Shown here piece by piece: positions 14,879-26,354 of a stretch of DNA of 50,518 nt; positions within the stretch are counted from its first letter, which is position 1; every line of letters starts with the position of its first letter. Under the pieces are notes generated by a model that saw only the letters and a program-made list of their open reading frames with translations, had not been told where the DNA came from and did no database searches. The DNA comes from Desulfobacula sp. GTDB lineage: Bacteria; Desulfobacterota; Desulfobacteria; Desulfobacterales; Desulfobacteraceae. The position numbers and the translations under genes are program-made. The stretch is from assembly GCA_028280105.1 (NCBI GenBank), contig JANQML010000003.1, positions 1 through 50,518 on the forward strand, given 5' to 3'.

Positions 14879-15799
14879 ATGAATCTGGATGGCTACCTGA
14901 AGAAATTTACAAAACTTAGAACAGGTGTCAGTCGTGGTCAGGTAAAACCACACAAACCTGTGATGTTGCTGGCCATACTCTCGCTGATCGAGAACAAGAA
15001 AATTACTTCCAACAGAATTGATTATTCGCCATATCTGCTTGAATTGTTTAAACGACTCTTTGATATTGTTAAATCAGAACAGGACGCACTGAATCCTCTT
15101 CTGCCGTTCTTCTATTTACGTGGGGATGGATTTTTCCATCATAGGCCGTTTAGTGAGGAGGCGCAGTCCTATAAAGCTCTCAGTGATCCAGGCAGTATCA
15201 AGAAATTTACAAGAATTGTTGAGTATGCATACCTGGATGAAGAGTTATGGGCATATCTCCAGGATCAAGGCGCTCTGAATACATTACGTGATGGGCTGAT
15301 TCTGTCTTACTTTCCAAAATACAAAGCCCAAATTGAAGGCATTGTAAAAGAAGAGAAAGAGATATCTGGCTATGAAACTGTTTTAAAAAGTGAGCCGGAT
15401 AAAATAAAGGAAACTAAATCAACATACAGGTCCACTGCTTTTGCCCGGATTATAAGAGAAATATATGATTACCGCTGTGCTGCCTGTGGTTTGCGTCTTA
15501 ATTTGAACGGGTTGGTTATCATTGATGCAGCGCATCTAATTCCTTTTAGCGAATCCCAGGATGATGACCCTCGGAATGGCATTGCATTATGTAAAAATCA
15601 CCATTGGGCAATGGATAAATTTCTAATTGTGCCGGGTGCGGACAATTTGTGGCATGTGTCTTCAGAACTCGATGATCGTATTGAGGGATGTAAAGAGATA
15701 ATAACTTTGAATAATCGAAAGATTTTATTGCCACAGGATGAAAAATACTATCCAAAATCAGAGTCTCTGGCTTGGCGATATACAAGAATTTTAAGATAA
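14879..15799 (+). CDS. HNH endonuclease with N-terminal DNA-modification-binding (SBD-like) domain
   Basis: The N-terminal half of this 306-residue protein (LRTGVSRGQVKPHKPVMLLA and LPFFYLRGDGFFHH) resembles the sulfur-binding domain of ScoMcrA-type type IV enzymes, which recognise phosphorothioate DNA. The C-terminal half is an HNH nuclease: CxxC in YRCAACGLRL, the core IDAAHLIPF, then DDDPRNGIALCKNHHWAMD. Such proteins cut incoming modified DNA. The next gene is a second HNH nuclease on the same strand, 58 bases away, so the two probably form one defence unit. The binding specificity is inferred from similarity. Confidence 0.78.
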   Translation: MNLDGYLKKFTKLRTGVSRGQVKPHKPVMLLAILSLIENKKITSNRIDYSPYLLELFKRLFDIVKSEQDALNPLLPFFYLRGDGFFHHRPFSEEAQSYKALSDPGSIKKFTRIVEYAYLDEELWAYLQDQGALNTLRDGLILSYFPKYKAQIEGIVKEEKEISGYETVLKSEPDKIKETKSTYRSTAFARIIREIYDYRCAACGLRLNLNGLVIIDAAHLIPFSESQDDDPRNGIALCKNHHWAMDKFLIVPGADNLWHVSSELDDRIEGCKEIITLNNRKILLPQDEKYYPKSESLAWRYTRILR

Positions 15800-15857
15800 A
15801 GCCCGTTACAGATTGATAAGAAGATTTTAATTGTTTTTCGTGAAATAGGATTAATAA

Positions 15858-16838
15858 ATGGTTTCAAAATTGATTAAAGACTCTGATATTCGTTGGGATA
15901 TTTTCAGAGCACTTTTACCTTTTTTTGGAAGCATTGTAACGCCATCTTTTTTAAGAAGAACAAGGGAATATGTTTCAGGGGTTGAGAGAGTCCATCCACT
16001 GATTGAAGGCATCTATAAGCCAAAGTGGAGCAGATATGCTTTGAGTATCGCAAGTATGCAAGTCAATCCTTATTCTGACAAATTGGAATATTTGGCTGAT
16101 GGGAGGTGGCGAATCAGCTATTCGGCCAAATCGGGGGGCACTCATATTGCACAAAATAAAGCTTTGGTGAATTGTATGACGGATAAAGAACCCGTTATTG
16201 TATTATTACAGATATCGAATAATAAGAAAAATGGCGTCAAATACAGGTTGCTCGGACTTGGCATAATCCATTATTTTGATCCAATCAAAGATCAATTTGA
16301 TATCCACCATGTTGATAGTGAAATTTTGGGTAGGCTTGGAAATGGTGTCCAGGAAGAACTGCTTGCAGAATACTCGATACGTGAAGCAGCCTTTGAAGAG
16401 TTTCATCCATTTGTTAAAGAAGAAAAATCGATTTATAAAATATCGAAGGTAAAACGAGAGCAAACATTCAAAAAAATTATCCTGGAGCAATACGATCATA
16501 CTTGTTCAGTAACCGGTATAAAATTCAAATATCACAATATTGTGGAAGCTCAAGCAGCACATATTATTTCTAAAAGCAAAAATGGATCAGATGACCCTAG
16601 AAATGGGCTTGCTCTATCTAGTACAGCCCACTGGGCGTTTGACAAAGGAATTTTTACAATTTCTGATCAATATGAGATTATTGTAAACCCAAAAGCAAAG
16701 TCGGCAAGTTTAAGTAAATTTCCAATTTTGGAAAAAGAAGGTCAACAAATCGATTTGCCGGGTGATCAAAAATTTTATCCACACCAAGAATCCTTAAAAT
16801 GGCACCGGGAGGAAGTATTCAGTAAATTTGGAGATTGA
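15858..16838 (+). CDS. HNH endonuclease with N-terminal PUA/SRA-like domain
   Basis: This is a 326-residue protein. Residues about 40-180 look like a PUA/SRA-type base-recognition fold fused to nucleases (EGIYKPKWSRYALSI, DGRWRISYSAKSGGTHIAQN, RLLGLGIIHYFDP). Residues about 215-300 form an HNH domain (CSVTGIKF, AQAAHIISKS, SDDPRNGLALSSTAHWAFD). The C-terminal pattern FYPHQESLKWHREEVF parallels YYPKSESLAWRYTRIL in the preceding nuclease, so the two catalytic domains are related. The CxxC zinc pair seen in the first enzyme is reduced to a single Cys here. A modification-dependent restriction role is likely; the substrate is unknown. Confidence 0.72.
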   Translation: MVSKLIKDSDIRWDIFRALLPFFGSIVTPSFLRRTREYVSGVERVHPLIEGIYKPKWSRYALSIASMQVNPYSDKLEYLADGRWRISYSAKSGGTHIAQNKALVNCMTDKEPVIVLLQISNNKKNGVKYRLLGLGIIHYFDPIKDQFDIHHVDSEILGRLGNGVQEELLAEYSIREAAFEEFHPFVKEEKSIYKISKVKREQTFKKIILEQYDHTCSVTGIKFKYHNIVEAQAAHIISKSKNGSDDPRNGLALSSTAHWAFDKGIFTISDQYEIIVNPKAKSASLSKFPILEKEGQQIDLPGDQKFYPHQESLKWHREEVFSKFGD

Positions 16839-16871
16839 TACTGAACAAAGTAGCTATAGGGTCGCGTCTTG

Positions 16872-17022
16872 ATAGGTGACTAAAAAAGATCAAAGATACA
16901 AGAAAACACATCAGATACATGGCGTTTTTTGTATCCGGCCATTTCCATAAGAAGCGGGTTGTTCAATTTTACCTAACCACATCAAGCCGGGTATAAATCG
17001 GAATAAAGACAATATTATCTAC
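16872..17022. repeat. Long direct repeat, copy B, with AAA+/DUF4143 gene tail
   Basis: This is the second copy of the repeat at 5425-5575, roughly 85% alike by eye. On the minus strand it encodes VDNIVFIPIYTRLDVVR and a stop, against VDNIVFIPIYTRFDTVK in the intact ATPase. The similarity ends abruptly at about 17022, so only the last 17 codons and the 3' flank of a second ATPase gene survive. It differs in sequence from copy A, which points to an old duplication or an independent homologue rather than a recent transposition. Confidence 0.8.
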
Positions 17023-17028
17023 GTTGAT

Positions 17029-17166
17029 TCAAAGAAAATCGCATATATCAAGCTCTTCAAGGTTCCAACCGCCATTCAGTGTGGATGCTAAACTGAATTG
17101 TAAAATTGCTCCTTTGGGCACGTTAATAATATTGTTTACCGTCTGTTGGCAAGTTTCGTAGGGCAT
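17029..17166 (-). pseudogene. Short unrecognised coding-like remnant
   Basis: A 45-codon minus-strand frame (INVPKGAILQFSLASTLNGG, then WNLEELDI) starts at ATG 17164-17166 and ends at 17029, exactly where the ATPase-tail repeat begins. It reads as real protein sequence but has no clear ribosome-binding site and no family I can name. It may be a gene end fused to the repeat by deletion. The rest of 16839-17300 shows no gene. Confidence 0.3.
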
Positions 17167-17294
17167 GCGAAATATCTTAAATCATTGCCCCTGTCATTGT
17201 CTATCGAGTATGGTAATGGTCAAAGCTAAGATTTTGACCATTTAGCGAACAAATCCCAATTGCGTAAAGGAAAAATTTTCAGAGGTCCAGAGAA

Positions 17295-17332
17295 ACAAAA
17301 AAGGATCTCAGCTTAATTTTGCTGAAATCCTT
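17295..17332 (-). terminator. Rho-independent terminator of tRNA-Glu
   Basis: AAGGATCTCAGC (17301-17312) pairs with GCTGAAATCCTT (17321-17332), with one internal mismatch and an 8-base loop. On the minus strand it is followed by six Ts (17295-17300). It starts 12 bases past the tRNA 3' end. Confidence 0.75.
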
Positions 17333-17343
17333 TTAACTATCAA

Positions 17344-17418
17344 TGGTGATCCCACGGGGAATCGAACCCCGGTTTCCGGCGTGAGAGGCCAGCGTCCTAA
17401 CCGCTAGACGATGGGACC
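17344..17418 (-). tRNA. tRNA-Glu (anticodon CUC)
   Basis: Read on the minus strand, 75 bases fold as a complete tRNA. The acceptor GGTCCCA pairs with TGGGATC, the D arm contains TAGCGGTTAGGA, the anticodon arm CTGGC/GCCGG has loop CTCTCAC (anticodon CTC, reading GAG), the TPsiC loop is GTTCGATTC, and CCA is encoded. It marks the boundary between accessory DNA on the left and core genes on the right. The 3' half of a sister tRNA-Glu lies 10.3 kb to the left in the same orientation. Confidence 0.95.
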
Positions 17419-17492
17419 GTTAAAACGTATTTGTTTTTATATTAAAGCCGGGATTATGTCAATATCCTAATTGTTTGGGTCTGATCCGACAG

Positions 17493-17699
17493 TTAACCAA
17501 AGGACTGCTTTTTCCCCTTTTTGGCGCCGAAAATAAAATAGATGATCCAGCCCAGGACGGGGATAATGGCGATGAGGTGCCAGATGAACTTGGCCTTGAG
17601 GGAGCCGAAGTCTTTTCTGATAATGTCGATCAGGGCCAGCATGGTCAGAACAAATGAGATGCCGACACCGGCCAGAATATAAATCAGGGTGGGTTCCAT
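17493..17699 (-). CDS. PLDc_N-domain small membrane protein
   Basis: This 68-residue protein has two transmembrane helices (LIYILAGVGISFVLTMLAL and FIWHLIAIIPVLGWIIYFIF) and the short motif GWIIYFIFG of the phospholipase-D-nuclease N-terminal (PLDc_N) family. It has no catalytic domain. It lies 11 bases after the lytic transglycosylase gene, so it is probably co-transcribed with it. Function is unknown. Confidence 0.8.
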   Translation of the reverse strand: MEPTLIYILAGVGISFVLTMLALIDIIRKDFGSLKAKFIWHLIAIIPVLGWIIYFIFGAKKGKKQSFG

Positions 17700-17710
17700 T
17701 GGGTGTGCGC

Positions 17711-18595
17711 CTATCCTTTGAGTTTATCCGAGACCTTTAAAAGGGCATCTACATAATAGTTGCTGTGGTTGTACCTAAACAGGACTTTATGCTGTTCCTG
17801 CCTGGGGATGCCCGGTTTCCAGCCGTGGTGCTTCAGGTAGTTGGCAACCGAGAAGATGGCATCGGCATGGGTGAAAAGATCTATTTTCCCGTCGTTGTCA
17901 CCGTCCTTTGCAAGGGTCAGGGCATTGGAGGGCATGAACTGGGAGATTCCCATGGCACCGGCGTAAGACCCTTTGATGTTTTCCGGGGCCACCCCTTCCC
18001 GGGCTGTGTATCTGATCAGGGCTTTGAGTTCTTCATACCCCCATTTGGACCGTCTGTTGACTTTTTTAAGAAAGGTCTCTTTTTTGGGCTTTCTCTTGTC
18101 CGGAATCACATCCCAGATTCTCTGGCGGAGGGTTTCATCGGTAAGGGCTGCCATGGTGGACAGGGTATTGATGACGGTTCGTTTGCCCAGGTATGTACCC
18201 AGGCGGGTTTCCACCAGAAGGATGGCCGTGATAACAGTTTTGTCCACGCCGTATTCTTTCTCAGCCCGGTCCAGGGTCTCTTTGTGGGTTTCAAGATATT
18301 TTTGGGCGTTTTGAATCGACTTTTTGGATGAAAACTGGTCATAATTGAGGCTGGATTCGGAATGGACAAAGAACAGGGAAACCCCTTCAGGGTTAAAAAA
18401 GACAGATTCCCTGGAGAATAATTCTTTTGTTTTTTCCGGATCAAAACCGTCCTGTACCAGTCTTTGGATCAGGTCGTCAAATTCGCCGCCTTTTCTGACT
18501 TCCTGGGCAGAGACGGAAACAGTTGGAATTAAAAATAAAAAACAGATCAGGCATATGATTAATTTTTGACTGTATAGATGCATTTTTGTGTTCAT
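17711..18595 (-). CDS. MltB-like lytic murein transglycosylase
   Basis: This 294-residue exported protein has an N-terminal signal sequence (LIICLICFLFLIPTVSVSAQ). It matches the SLT_2/MltB family, which cleaves peptidoglycan glycan strands to 1,6-anhydro ends in the periplasm. The catalytic Glu is in LLVETRLGTYLGK. Further family segments are GSYAGAMGISQFMPSN and the DGDNDGKIDLF repeat, an EF-hand-like calcium loop. There is no lipobox, so it is probably soluble in the periplasm. Confidence 0.9.
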   Translation of the reverse strand: MNTKMHLYSQKLIICLICFLFLIPTVSVSAQEVRKGGEFDDLIQRLVQDGFDPEKTKELFSRESVFFNPEGVSLFFVHSESSLNYDQFSSKKSIQNAQKYLETHKETLDRAEKEYGVDKTVITAILLVETRLGTYLGKRTVINTLSTMAALTDETLRQRIWDVIPDKRKPKKETFLKKVNRRSKWGYEELKALIRYTAREGVAPENIKGSYAGAMGISQFMPSNALTLAKDGDNDGKIDLFTHADAIFSVANYLKHHGWKPGIPRQEQHKVLFRYNHSNYYVDALLKVSDKLKG

Positions 18596-18701
18596 GGAAA
18601 AGATAAGGCTCCGCTTTAAGTTACCCTCTAAATTTCAGCCCTTGGGTGTCGGGCTGTTTTAAACCGTATGTTGTTATATCTTATTTTTTTTTAGATTGCA
18701 T

Positions 18702-18746
18702 TAAAAAAACAAAAACACCCGGCCGTCTATAAGGACGGGCCGGGTG
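18702..18746 (-). terminator. Rho-independent terminator of glnA
   Basis: CACCCGGCCGTC (18716-18727) pairs with GACGGGCCGGGTG (18734-18746), one base bulged, loop TATAAG. On the minus strand a T-rich tract follows (18702-18715). It lies 40 bases past the glnA stop. Confidence 0.85.
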
Positions 18747-18785
18747 CCGGTATTGATTACAACTGCGGTTTATACCGCTGCTGCC

Positions 18786-20198
18786 TTAGATGGAATAGTA
18801 GAGTTCAAACTCATGGGGATGCGGCCGCGAAATAACCTCTTTGACCTCATTTTCCATTTTGTACTCACACCAGTAGTCAATGACGTCTTTTGTAAAGACA
18901 TCGCCTTTGAGCAGAAAATCATGATCTTCTTTAAGTGAACAGATCGCCTCTTCCAGGGAACCCGGGGCAGATGCAATTTCAGCCAGTTCTTCCGGGGGCA
19001 GATCATAGATGTTTTTGTCCATGGGATCGCCGGGATCGATTTTGTTCTGGATGCCGTCGATCATGGCCATGGCAATGGCGGAAAAGGCCATGTAGCCGTT
19101 GGCCGAGGGATCCGGGGTTCTGAATTCAAGCCGTTTGGCCTTGGGATTGCTTGAGTACATGGGAAGGCGGATGGCCGCACTTCTGTTTCTGGATGAGTAG
19201 GCCAGTTTGATGGGGGCTTCAAATCCGGGAACCAACCGTTTGTACGAGTTGGTGGTGGGGTTGGTAATGGCGCACAGGGCTTTTCCGTGCCTGATGATGC
19301 CGCCGATGGCATACAGCGCCTCCTGGGACATGCCGGCATATCCGTTACCGGCAAATGTGGGTTTGCCGTCTTTCCAGAAACTCATGTGGGTGTGCATGCC
19401 CGTACCGTTGTCCCCGTACAGGGGTTTGGGCATAAAGGTCACGGTGCACCCGTATTTGGCTGCAACATTTCTCAGTACGTATTTAAACCAGGCCAGGCTG
19501 TCGCTCATGTTGAGCAGGGTGTCGAACCGAAGATCGATTTCAGACTGACCGGCCGAGGCCACTTCATGATGCTGGCATTCCATGGTGATGCCCAGGTTTT
19601 CCATGGTGAGCATCATTTCGGTTCTCATGTCCTGGTACTGATCCATGGGGGGAAGGGGAAAATAGCCGTGTTTGGGCCGGATTTTGTGGCCCAGGTTGGG
19701 GCCGATATCCGAGCTGCTGTTCCAGTGGGCTTCGGGAGAATCAATTTCAAAGAAGGCGGCATGGGGGTCTGACTGGTAACGGACGTTGCTGAAGATAAAG
19801 AACTCCGGTTCCGGTCCGACATAGATGGTGTCGCCGTGGCCCGTGCTTTTGATGTACTGCTCGGCTTTTTTGGCAATTCCCCGGGGATCCCGGGAATAGG
19901 CTTCCTGAGTGATGGGGTCGTGAACGTTGCCGATCAGAACCAGTGTGGGCTCTTTGAAGAACGGATCCATTTTTGCCGTACCGGCTTCCGGGATAACGAT
20001 CATGTCCGAGTTATCAATATTCTGCCAGGCTCTCATGGAGGAACCGTCAAAACCGTATCCGTCTTCAAAGGATGATTCGGTCAGTTCTGCCGTGGGGATG
20101 GAGAAGTGCTGCCAGGTACCGATAAAGTCCATGTAGCGGATATCGATAATTTTAACGTCATTTTCCTTTGCCATTGCGATTACATCATTTGGAGTCAT
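18786..20198 (-). CDS. glnA: Glutamine synthetase type I
   Basis: GlnA makes glutamine from glutamate, ammonia and ATP in the cytoplasm as a dodecamer. The 470-residue protein is full length, with FDGSSMRAWQ (N-terminal beta-grasp), GPEPEFFIF (metal site), HHEVASAGQSEIDLRF, and MPKPLYGDNGTGMHTHMSFW. The conserved Tyr398 in KNIYDLPPEE is the adenylylation site of the GSI-beta subtype, so activity is probably controlled by GlnE, which is not in this window. AGGA precedes the ATG. It lies downstream of glnB, with 169 bases between and a terminator after it. Confidence 0.97.
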   Translation of the reverse strand: MTPNDVIAMAKENDVKIIDIRYMDFIGTWQHFSIPTAELTESSFEDGYGFDGSSMRAWQNIDNSDMIVIPEAGTAKMDPFFKEPTLVLIGNVHDPITQEAYSRDPRGIAKKAEQYIKSTGHGDTIYVGPEPEFFIFSNVRYQSDPHAAFFEIDSPEAHWNSSSDIGPNLGHKIRPKHGYFPLPPMDQYQDMRTEMMLTMENLGITMECQHHEVASAGQSEIDLRFDTLLNMSDSLAWFKYVLRNVAAKYGCTVTFMPKPLYGDNGTGMHTHMSFWKDGKPTFAGNGYAGMSQEALYAIGGIIRHGKALCAITNPTTNSYKRLVPGFEAPIKLAYSSRNRSAAIRLPMYSSNPKAKRLEFRTPDPSANGYMAFSAIAMAMIDGIQNKIDPGDPMDKNIYDLPPEELAEIASAPGSLEEAICSLKEDHDFLLKGDVFTKDVIDYWCEYKMENEVKEVISRPHPHEFELYYSI

Positions 20199-20367
20199 TT
20201 TAATTCCTTTCTTATTAATGTTTTTTTGGGGTTATTTTATTTTTGCGTACCACTATTAATCGCATTTTGATATCCATGATTATCCGGATAATCGTCCGTG
20301 CGCTGTCATGCGTTCGGGATGCAGGTTAATTGCGTCGCTTTTTTTATATTATTAAATTAAAGGTACC

Positions 20368-23329
<2,962 letters not shown>

Positions 23330-23637
23330 CGGTTCTTAACGTTATAAAAATATATGGTTTTATGTATAAGCAATGCCCATGCCACGCCTGGACTGGCAAG
23401 GGATTACATCTTTTTCGGCTTGAATTTTCGAGTCAGAGGATGCGTTTTGGAGTAAAAAATTACAAAAATGAATTATTTTTGTTTTATTTGTTTCTTTTTT
23501 GTAATTTTTATAAAGTAATAAAGGGCGGAAAGGATGAACAACGGAAAAATTAAAAAGGGCGTAAAATCAAAGAGCGGGGCGGCAGCCGCAGGCTACAAAA
23601 AGGGGCGGCTGCCGCAAAAAAATCTGTTCTGACGGAA
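23330..23637. other. Gap with a strong hairpin (23579-23615)
   Basis: No gene is supported. GCGGCAGCCGC (23579-23589) and GCGGCTGCCGC (23605-23615) form a perfect 11-bp inverted repeat with a 15-base loop, 22 bases beyond the tatA stop. On the minus strand the T run lies before the hairpin, not after, so it is not a textbook terminator; it may still stop or protect the tatA transcript. The rest is AT-rich. Confidence 0.55.
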
Positions 23638-23826
23638 TCATTCTTTTTTTTCAATCTGTTCCGGTTCTTCTTTCTTCTTTTCAACCGTCTTATCCCGGGT
23701 TGCGTTCTTAAAATTCTTGATGCCTTTTCCAAGGCCGGACCCGATTTCAGGCAGTTTTCCGGCACCGAATATAATAAGGATGATTACCAGAATGATTGTT
23801 AGTTCCAATGGCCCAAATCCACCCAT
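23638..23826 (-). CDS. tatA: Sec-independent translocase subunit TatA/TatE
   Basis: This 62-residue protein has the TatA pattern: one N-terminal membrane helix ([20 protein letters not shown]), the FG hinge, an amphipathic helix ([15 protein letters not shown]) and a charged tail. TatA forms the pore for folded proteins with the twin-arginine signal. AGGAG lies 7 bases before the ATG. It stands alone, without tatB or tatC. Confidence 0.93.
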   Translation of the reverse strand: MGGFGPLELTIILVIILIIFGAGKLPEIGSGLGKGIKNFKNATRDKTVEKKKEEPEQIEKKE

Positions 23827-24062
23827 GTTTTACTCCTATTTAGTTGCGCAACTATTGTCTCTGTTTTAAAAAAAGAGTATCATTAAGTTTTTGACCTGTC
23901 AATCGATAGAAATATGTGTGCCGTCTCTGTTTTTTAAATGGCGGCAATGAACGTATATTACATTTTTGTAATTACCGGCAGGTCCCGGATGCCACTTTCA
24001 AGCTAAATAGCGAACCGGTAAATAATGAGTTGTTAACAAATGATCTGAAGATGGAGAAATCA

Positions 24063-24911
24063 ATGAATCAGGAACCGAACAATGAGTTTTTCGGCGCACA
24101 GAAATACGTGCTTGACCCGGAACTGGCTTCGATTGTCAATATTTCAATGAAACTTGAGATGCCCCTGCTGCTCAAGGGAGAGCCGGGCACCGGTAAAACC
24201 ATGCTGGCCCATGCCATTGCAGAAAACTTGAACATGCCGTTAATTGTCCTGAATGTCAAATCGAGCATGAAGCTGGTGGAGGCGCTTTACCAGTATGATA
24301 CGCTCACGCGGCTGAATGATTCCCGGTTTGGTGATTCCAAACGGGATGTGAGCAATATTGATGAATACATTAAAATGGGAAAGATCGGTCAGGCCTTTTG
24401 CGCAGACCAACGGACCGTCCTTTTAATCGATGAAATCGACAAGGCCGACACCGATTTCCAGGACGACATGCTGGATGTGCTGGACCAGATGCAGTTTGAC
24501 ATTATTGAAACCGATAAAACCGTAACGGCCCGCCACCGTCCGGTGATCATCATCACATCCAATGCCAAAAAAGACCTGTCCGATCCGTTTTTGGGACGGT
24601 GCAATTTCCACCACATTGCTTTTCCCGATCCCAAGATGATGCGGAAAATTATTGATGTTCATTTCCCCGATATCGACGCCAAACTTGCCAAGCATTCAAT
24701 CGAAGCCTTTTTCCGGATGAGGGAGGTTGAAAATATCGAGAAAAAACCGGCCACACGGGAGTTGATCAACTGGATCAGGGCGCTGAACGCAGACCCGGAT
24801 TTCAGATCAAAGGATCTGGTCAAAGGCAGGCTTCCCTTTTTGGGCGTGCTGTTTAAAAAGAGTTCGGATTATGAGCGGGCCAAATATCCGGGGTCCCGGT
24901 CCAGGTATTGA
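24063..24911 (+). CDS. MoxR-family AAA+ ATPase
   Basis: This 282-residue MoxR-type ATPase has Walker A in KGEPGTGKTMLAHA, Walker B in VLLIDEIDKAD and sensor 1 in IITSNAKKDLSD. I start it at ATG 24063, preceded by GGAG at 24053-24056; upstream in-frame codons look non-coding. MoxR ATPases pair with VWA proteins as metal-insertion or complex-assembly chaperones. The next gene, 85 bases on, is such a VWA protein, and the two probably act together. Confidence 0.9.
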   Translation: MNQEPNNEFFGAQKYVLDPELASIVNISMKLEMPLLLKGEPGTGKTMLAHAIAENLNMPLIVLNVKSSMKLVEALYQYDTLTRLNDSRFGDSKRDVSNIDEYIKMGKIGQAFCADQRTVLLIDEIDKADTDFQDDMLDVLDQMQFDIIETDKTVTARHRPVIIITSNAKKDLSDPFLGRCNFHHIAFPDPKMMRKIIDVHFPDIDAKLAKHSIEAFFRMREVENIEKKPATRELINWIRALNADPDFRSKDLVKGRLPFLGVLFKKSSDYERAKYPGSRSRY

Positions 24912-24996
24912 ACCGCACCCGGTCCCGGCATGAACCGGTACCGGATATCGGCCGGTTCGCGATTTGACCGGTATATGACATTAGGGTGATCAGATC

Positions 24997-26190
24997 ATGT
25001 TTTTAAATTTTTTTTATACGTTAAAGGAAGCCGGGGTACCGGTCTCTCCCACCGCGTTTTTGACCCTGCAAAAAGCGCTTCACTCAGGATTGATCCATTC
25101 CCTGGCTGATTTCTATACCTGTGCCAGATCCATTCTGGTTAAAAGTGAACGTTATTTTGACCTCTATGACCAGGTGTTTGCCAACCAGTTCCAGGGCATT
25201 CCTCTGCCTGAAAAAGACGGATTTGAGATTGATGAAATGGCCCGCGCCATGCTGGATGAATGGCTTAAGAACCCCAAGCTGATGGCCCGGGCACTGGGCA
25301 TGGATGAAGAGAAGCTCAGCCAGATGTCACCCGAGGAATTGATTGAATATTTTAAAAAACGGCTCAAGGACCAGGACGGCCGGCATGACGGGGGCAACAG
25401 GTGGATCGGAACAGGGGGGACGTCTCCCGTGGGTCACTCGGGGTATCACCCCGGAGGAATGCGGGTGGGCGGCGAATCCCGAAACAAGTCTGCCGTTAAA
25501 GTGGCCAATGAACGGCGCTATAAAGACTATTCCACACAGGGGCCGCTGACCCAGGCCAATGTGGGGGAGGCGTTAAAACGGCTTCGAAACATGATTCCGG
25601 CAGGCCCCAGGGACAGGATCAATGTCGATGAAACCATCCGGGAGACCCTGCGCAACGGCGGTGAGATCGAGCTGGTTTTTGACCGGGCTTTAAAGGACCG
25701 CCTCAAGGTGGTGTTGGCCATTGATAACGGCGGTTGGTCCATGGACCCCCATATCGGTGTGGTGCAGACCCTGTTCGATTACGCAAGGGCCCAGTTCAAG
25801 GAGGTGAATACCTATTTTTTTCATAACACCATCTATGATTATCTATGGGAAGACCCGGCCCGGTATCGAAGACCGAAAAAAGTTTCCGAGTTTGCCCGGC
25901 AGGACCCGGATACCCGGCTGATCATTATCGGGGATGCCAGCATGGCCCCATATGAGCTCATGGCCCATGACGGTTCCATCCATATTACGGAACGAAGCGG
26001 CCGGGCCAGCATTGAACAGCTCAGATTTCTGACCCAGACCTTTGAACACGCGGTCTGGCTGAATCCGGTATCGGAATCCATGTGGGGATACACGCACACG
26101 ATCATGGCCATTGCCGATATCTTTCCCATGTTTCCGCTTTCGCTTGACGGACTGGAAAAAGCGGTGACCCAATTGATGTCCAAAAATTAA
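24997..26190 (+). CDS. CoxE-like VWA-domain protein
   Basis: This 397-residue cytoplasmic protein is of the CoxE-like VWA family. The first 100 residues are helical (FYTLKEAGVPVSPTAFLTL). A glycine-rich linker follows (HSGYHPGGMRVGG), then a VWA domain from about residue 235. The metal-ion site is relaxed: D243-N-G-G-W-S instead of D-x-S-x-S. The rest of the fold (TYFFHNTIYDYLW and RLIIIGDASMAPYEL) is preserved. With the MoxR ATPase upstream it probably forms a chaperone pair. The client is unknown. Confidence 0.85.
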   Translation: MFLNFFYTLKEAGVPVSPTAFLTLQKALHSGLIHSLADFYTCARSILVKSERYFDLYDQVFANQFQGIPLPEKDGFEIDEMARAMLDEWLKNPKLMARALGMDEEKLSQMSPEELIEYFKKRLKDQDGRHDGGNRWIGTGGTSPVGHSGYHPGGMRVGGESRNKSAVKVANERRYKDYSTQGPLTQANVGEALKRLRNMIPAGPRDRINVDETIRETLRNGGEIELVFDRALKDRLKVVLAIDNGGWSMDPHIGVVQTLFDYARAQFKEVNTYFFHNTIYDYLWEDPARYRRPKKVSEFARQDPDTRLIIIGDASMAPYELMAHDGSIHITERSGRASIEQLRFLTQTFEHAVWLNPVSESMWGYTHTIMAIADIFPMFPLSLDGLEKAVTQLMSKN

Positions 26191-26354
26191 TTCCCGGATC
26201 TTTACCCTTTAGATTAATAGCTTAAATTTCAAAATCCGTCGGTTTTTTTAAAGACAGGGCCCGGTCCTTTAGCCGGTTTCGGGTCAAGATTTTCAATGGA
26301 CCGGCCGATACGTATTAAACGGTATTCCTCTGATTTGGATAAAGGTAACACGGC

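Noticed and set aside
1..17300. CRISPR array or integrase gene in the accessory region
   Set aside because: I looked for regularly spaced repeats and for tyrosine or serine recombinase motifs and saw none; the only transposase trace is the IS630 fragment.
19287..19772. Long plus-strand open frame of 161 codons
   Set aside because: It lies antisense inside glnA, whose frame is complete and conserved; high GC at third codon positions creates the shadow.
20199..20367. Sigma-54 promoter before glnA
   Set aside because: No GG-N10-GC pair with the flanking consensus could be found on the minus strand; the nearest match lacks the -12 GC.
23579..23615. Rho-independent terminator of tatA
   Set aside because: The hairpin is strong, but the T run is on the wrong side for minus-strand transcription, so it was listed only as an inverted repeat.
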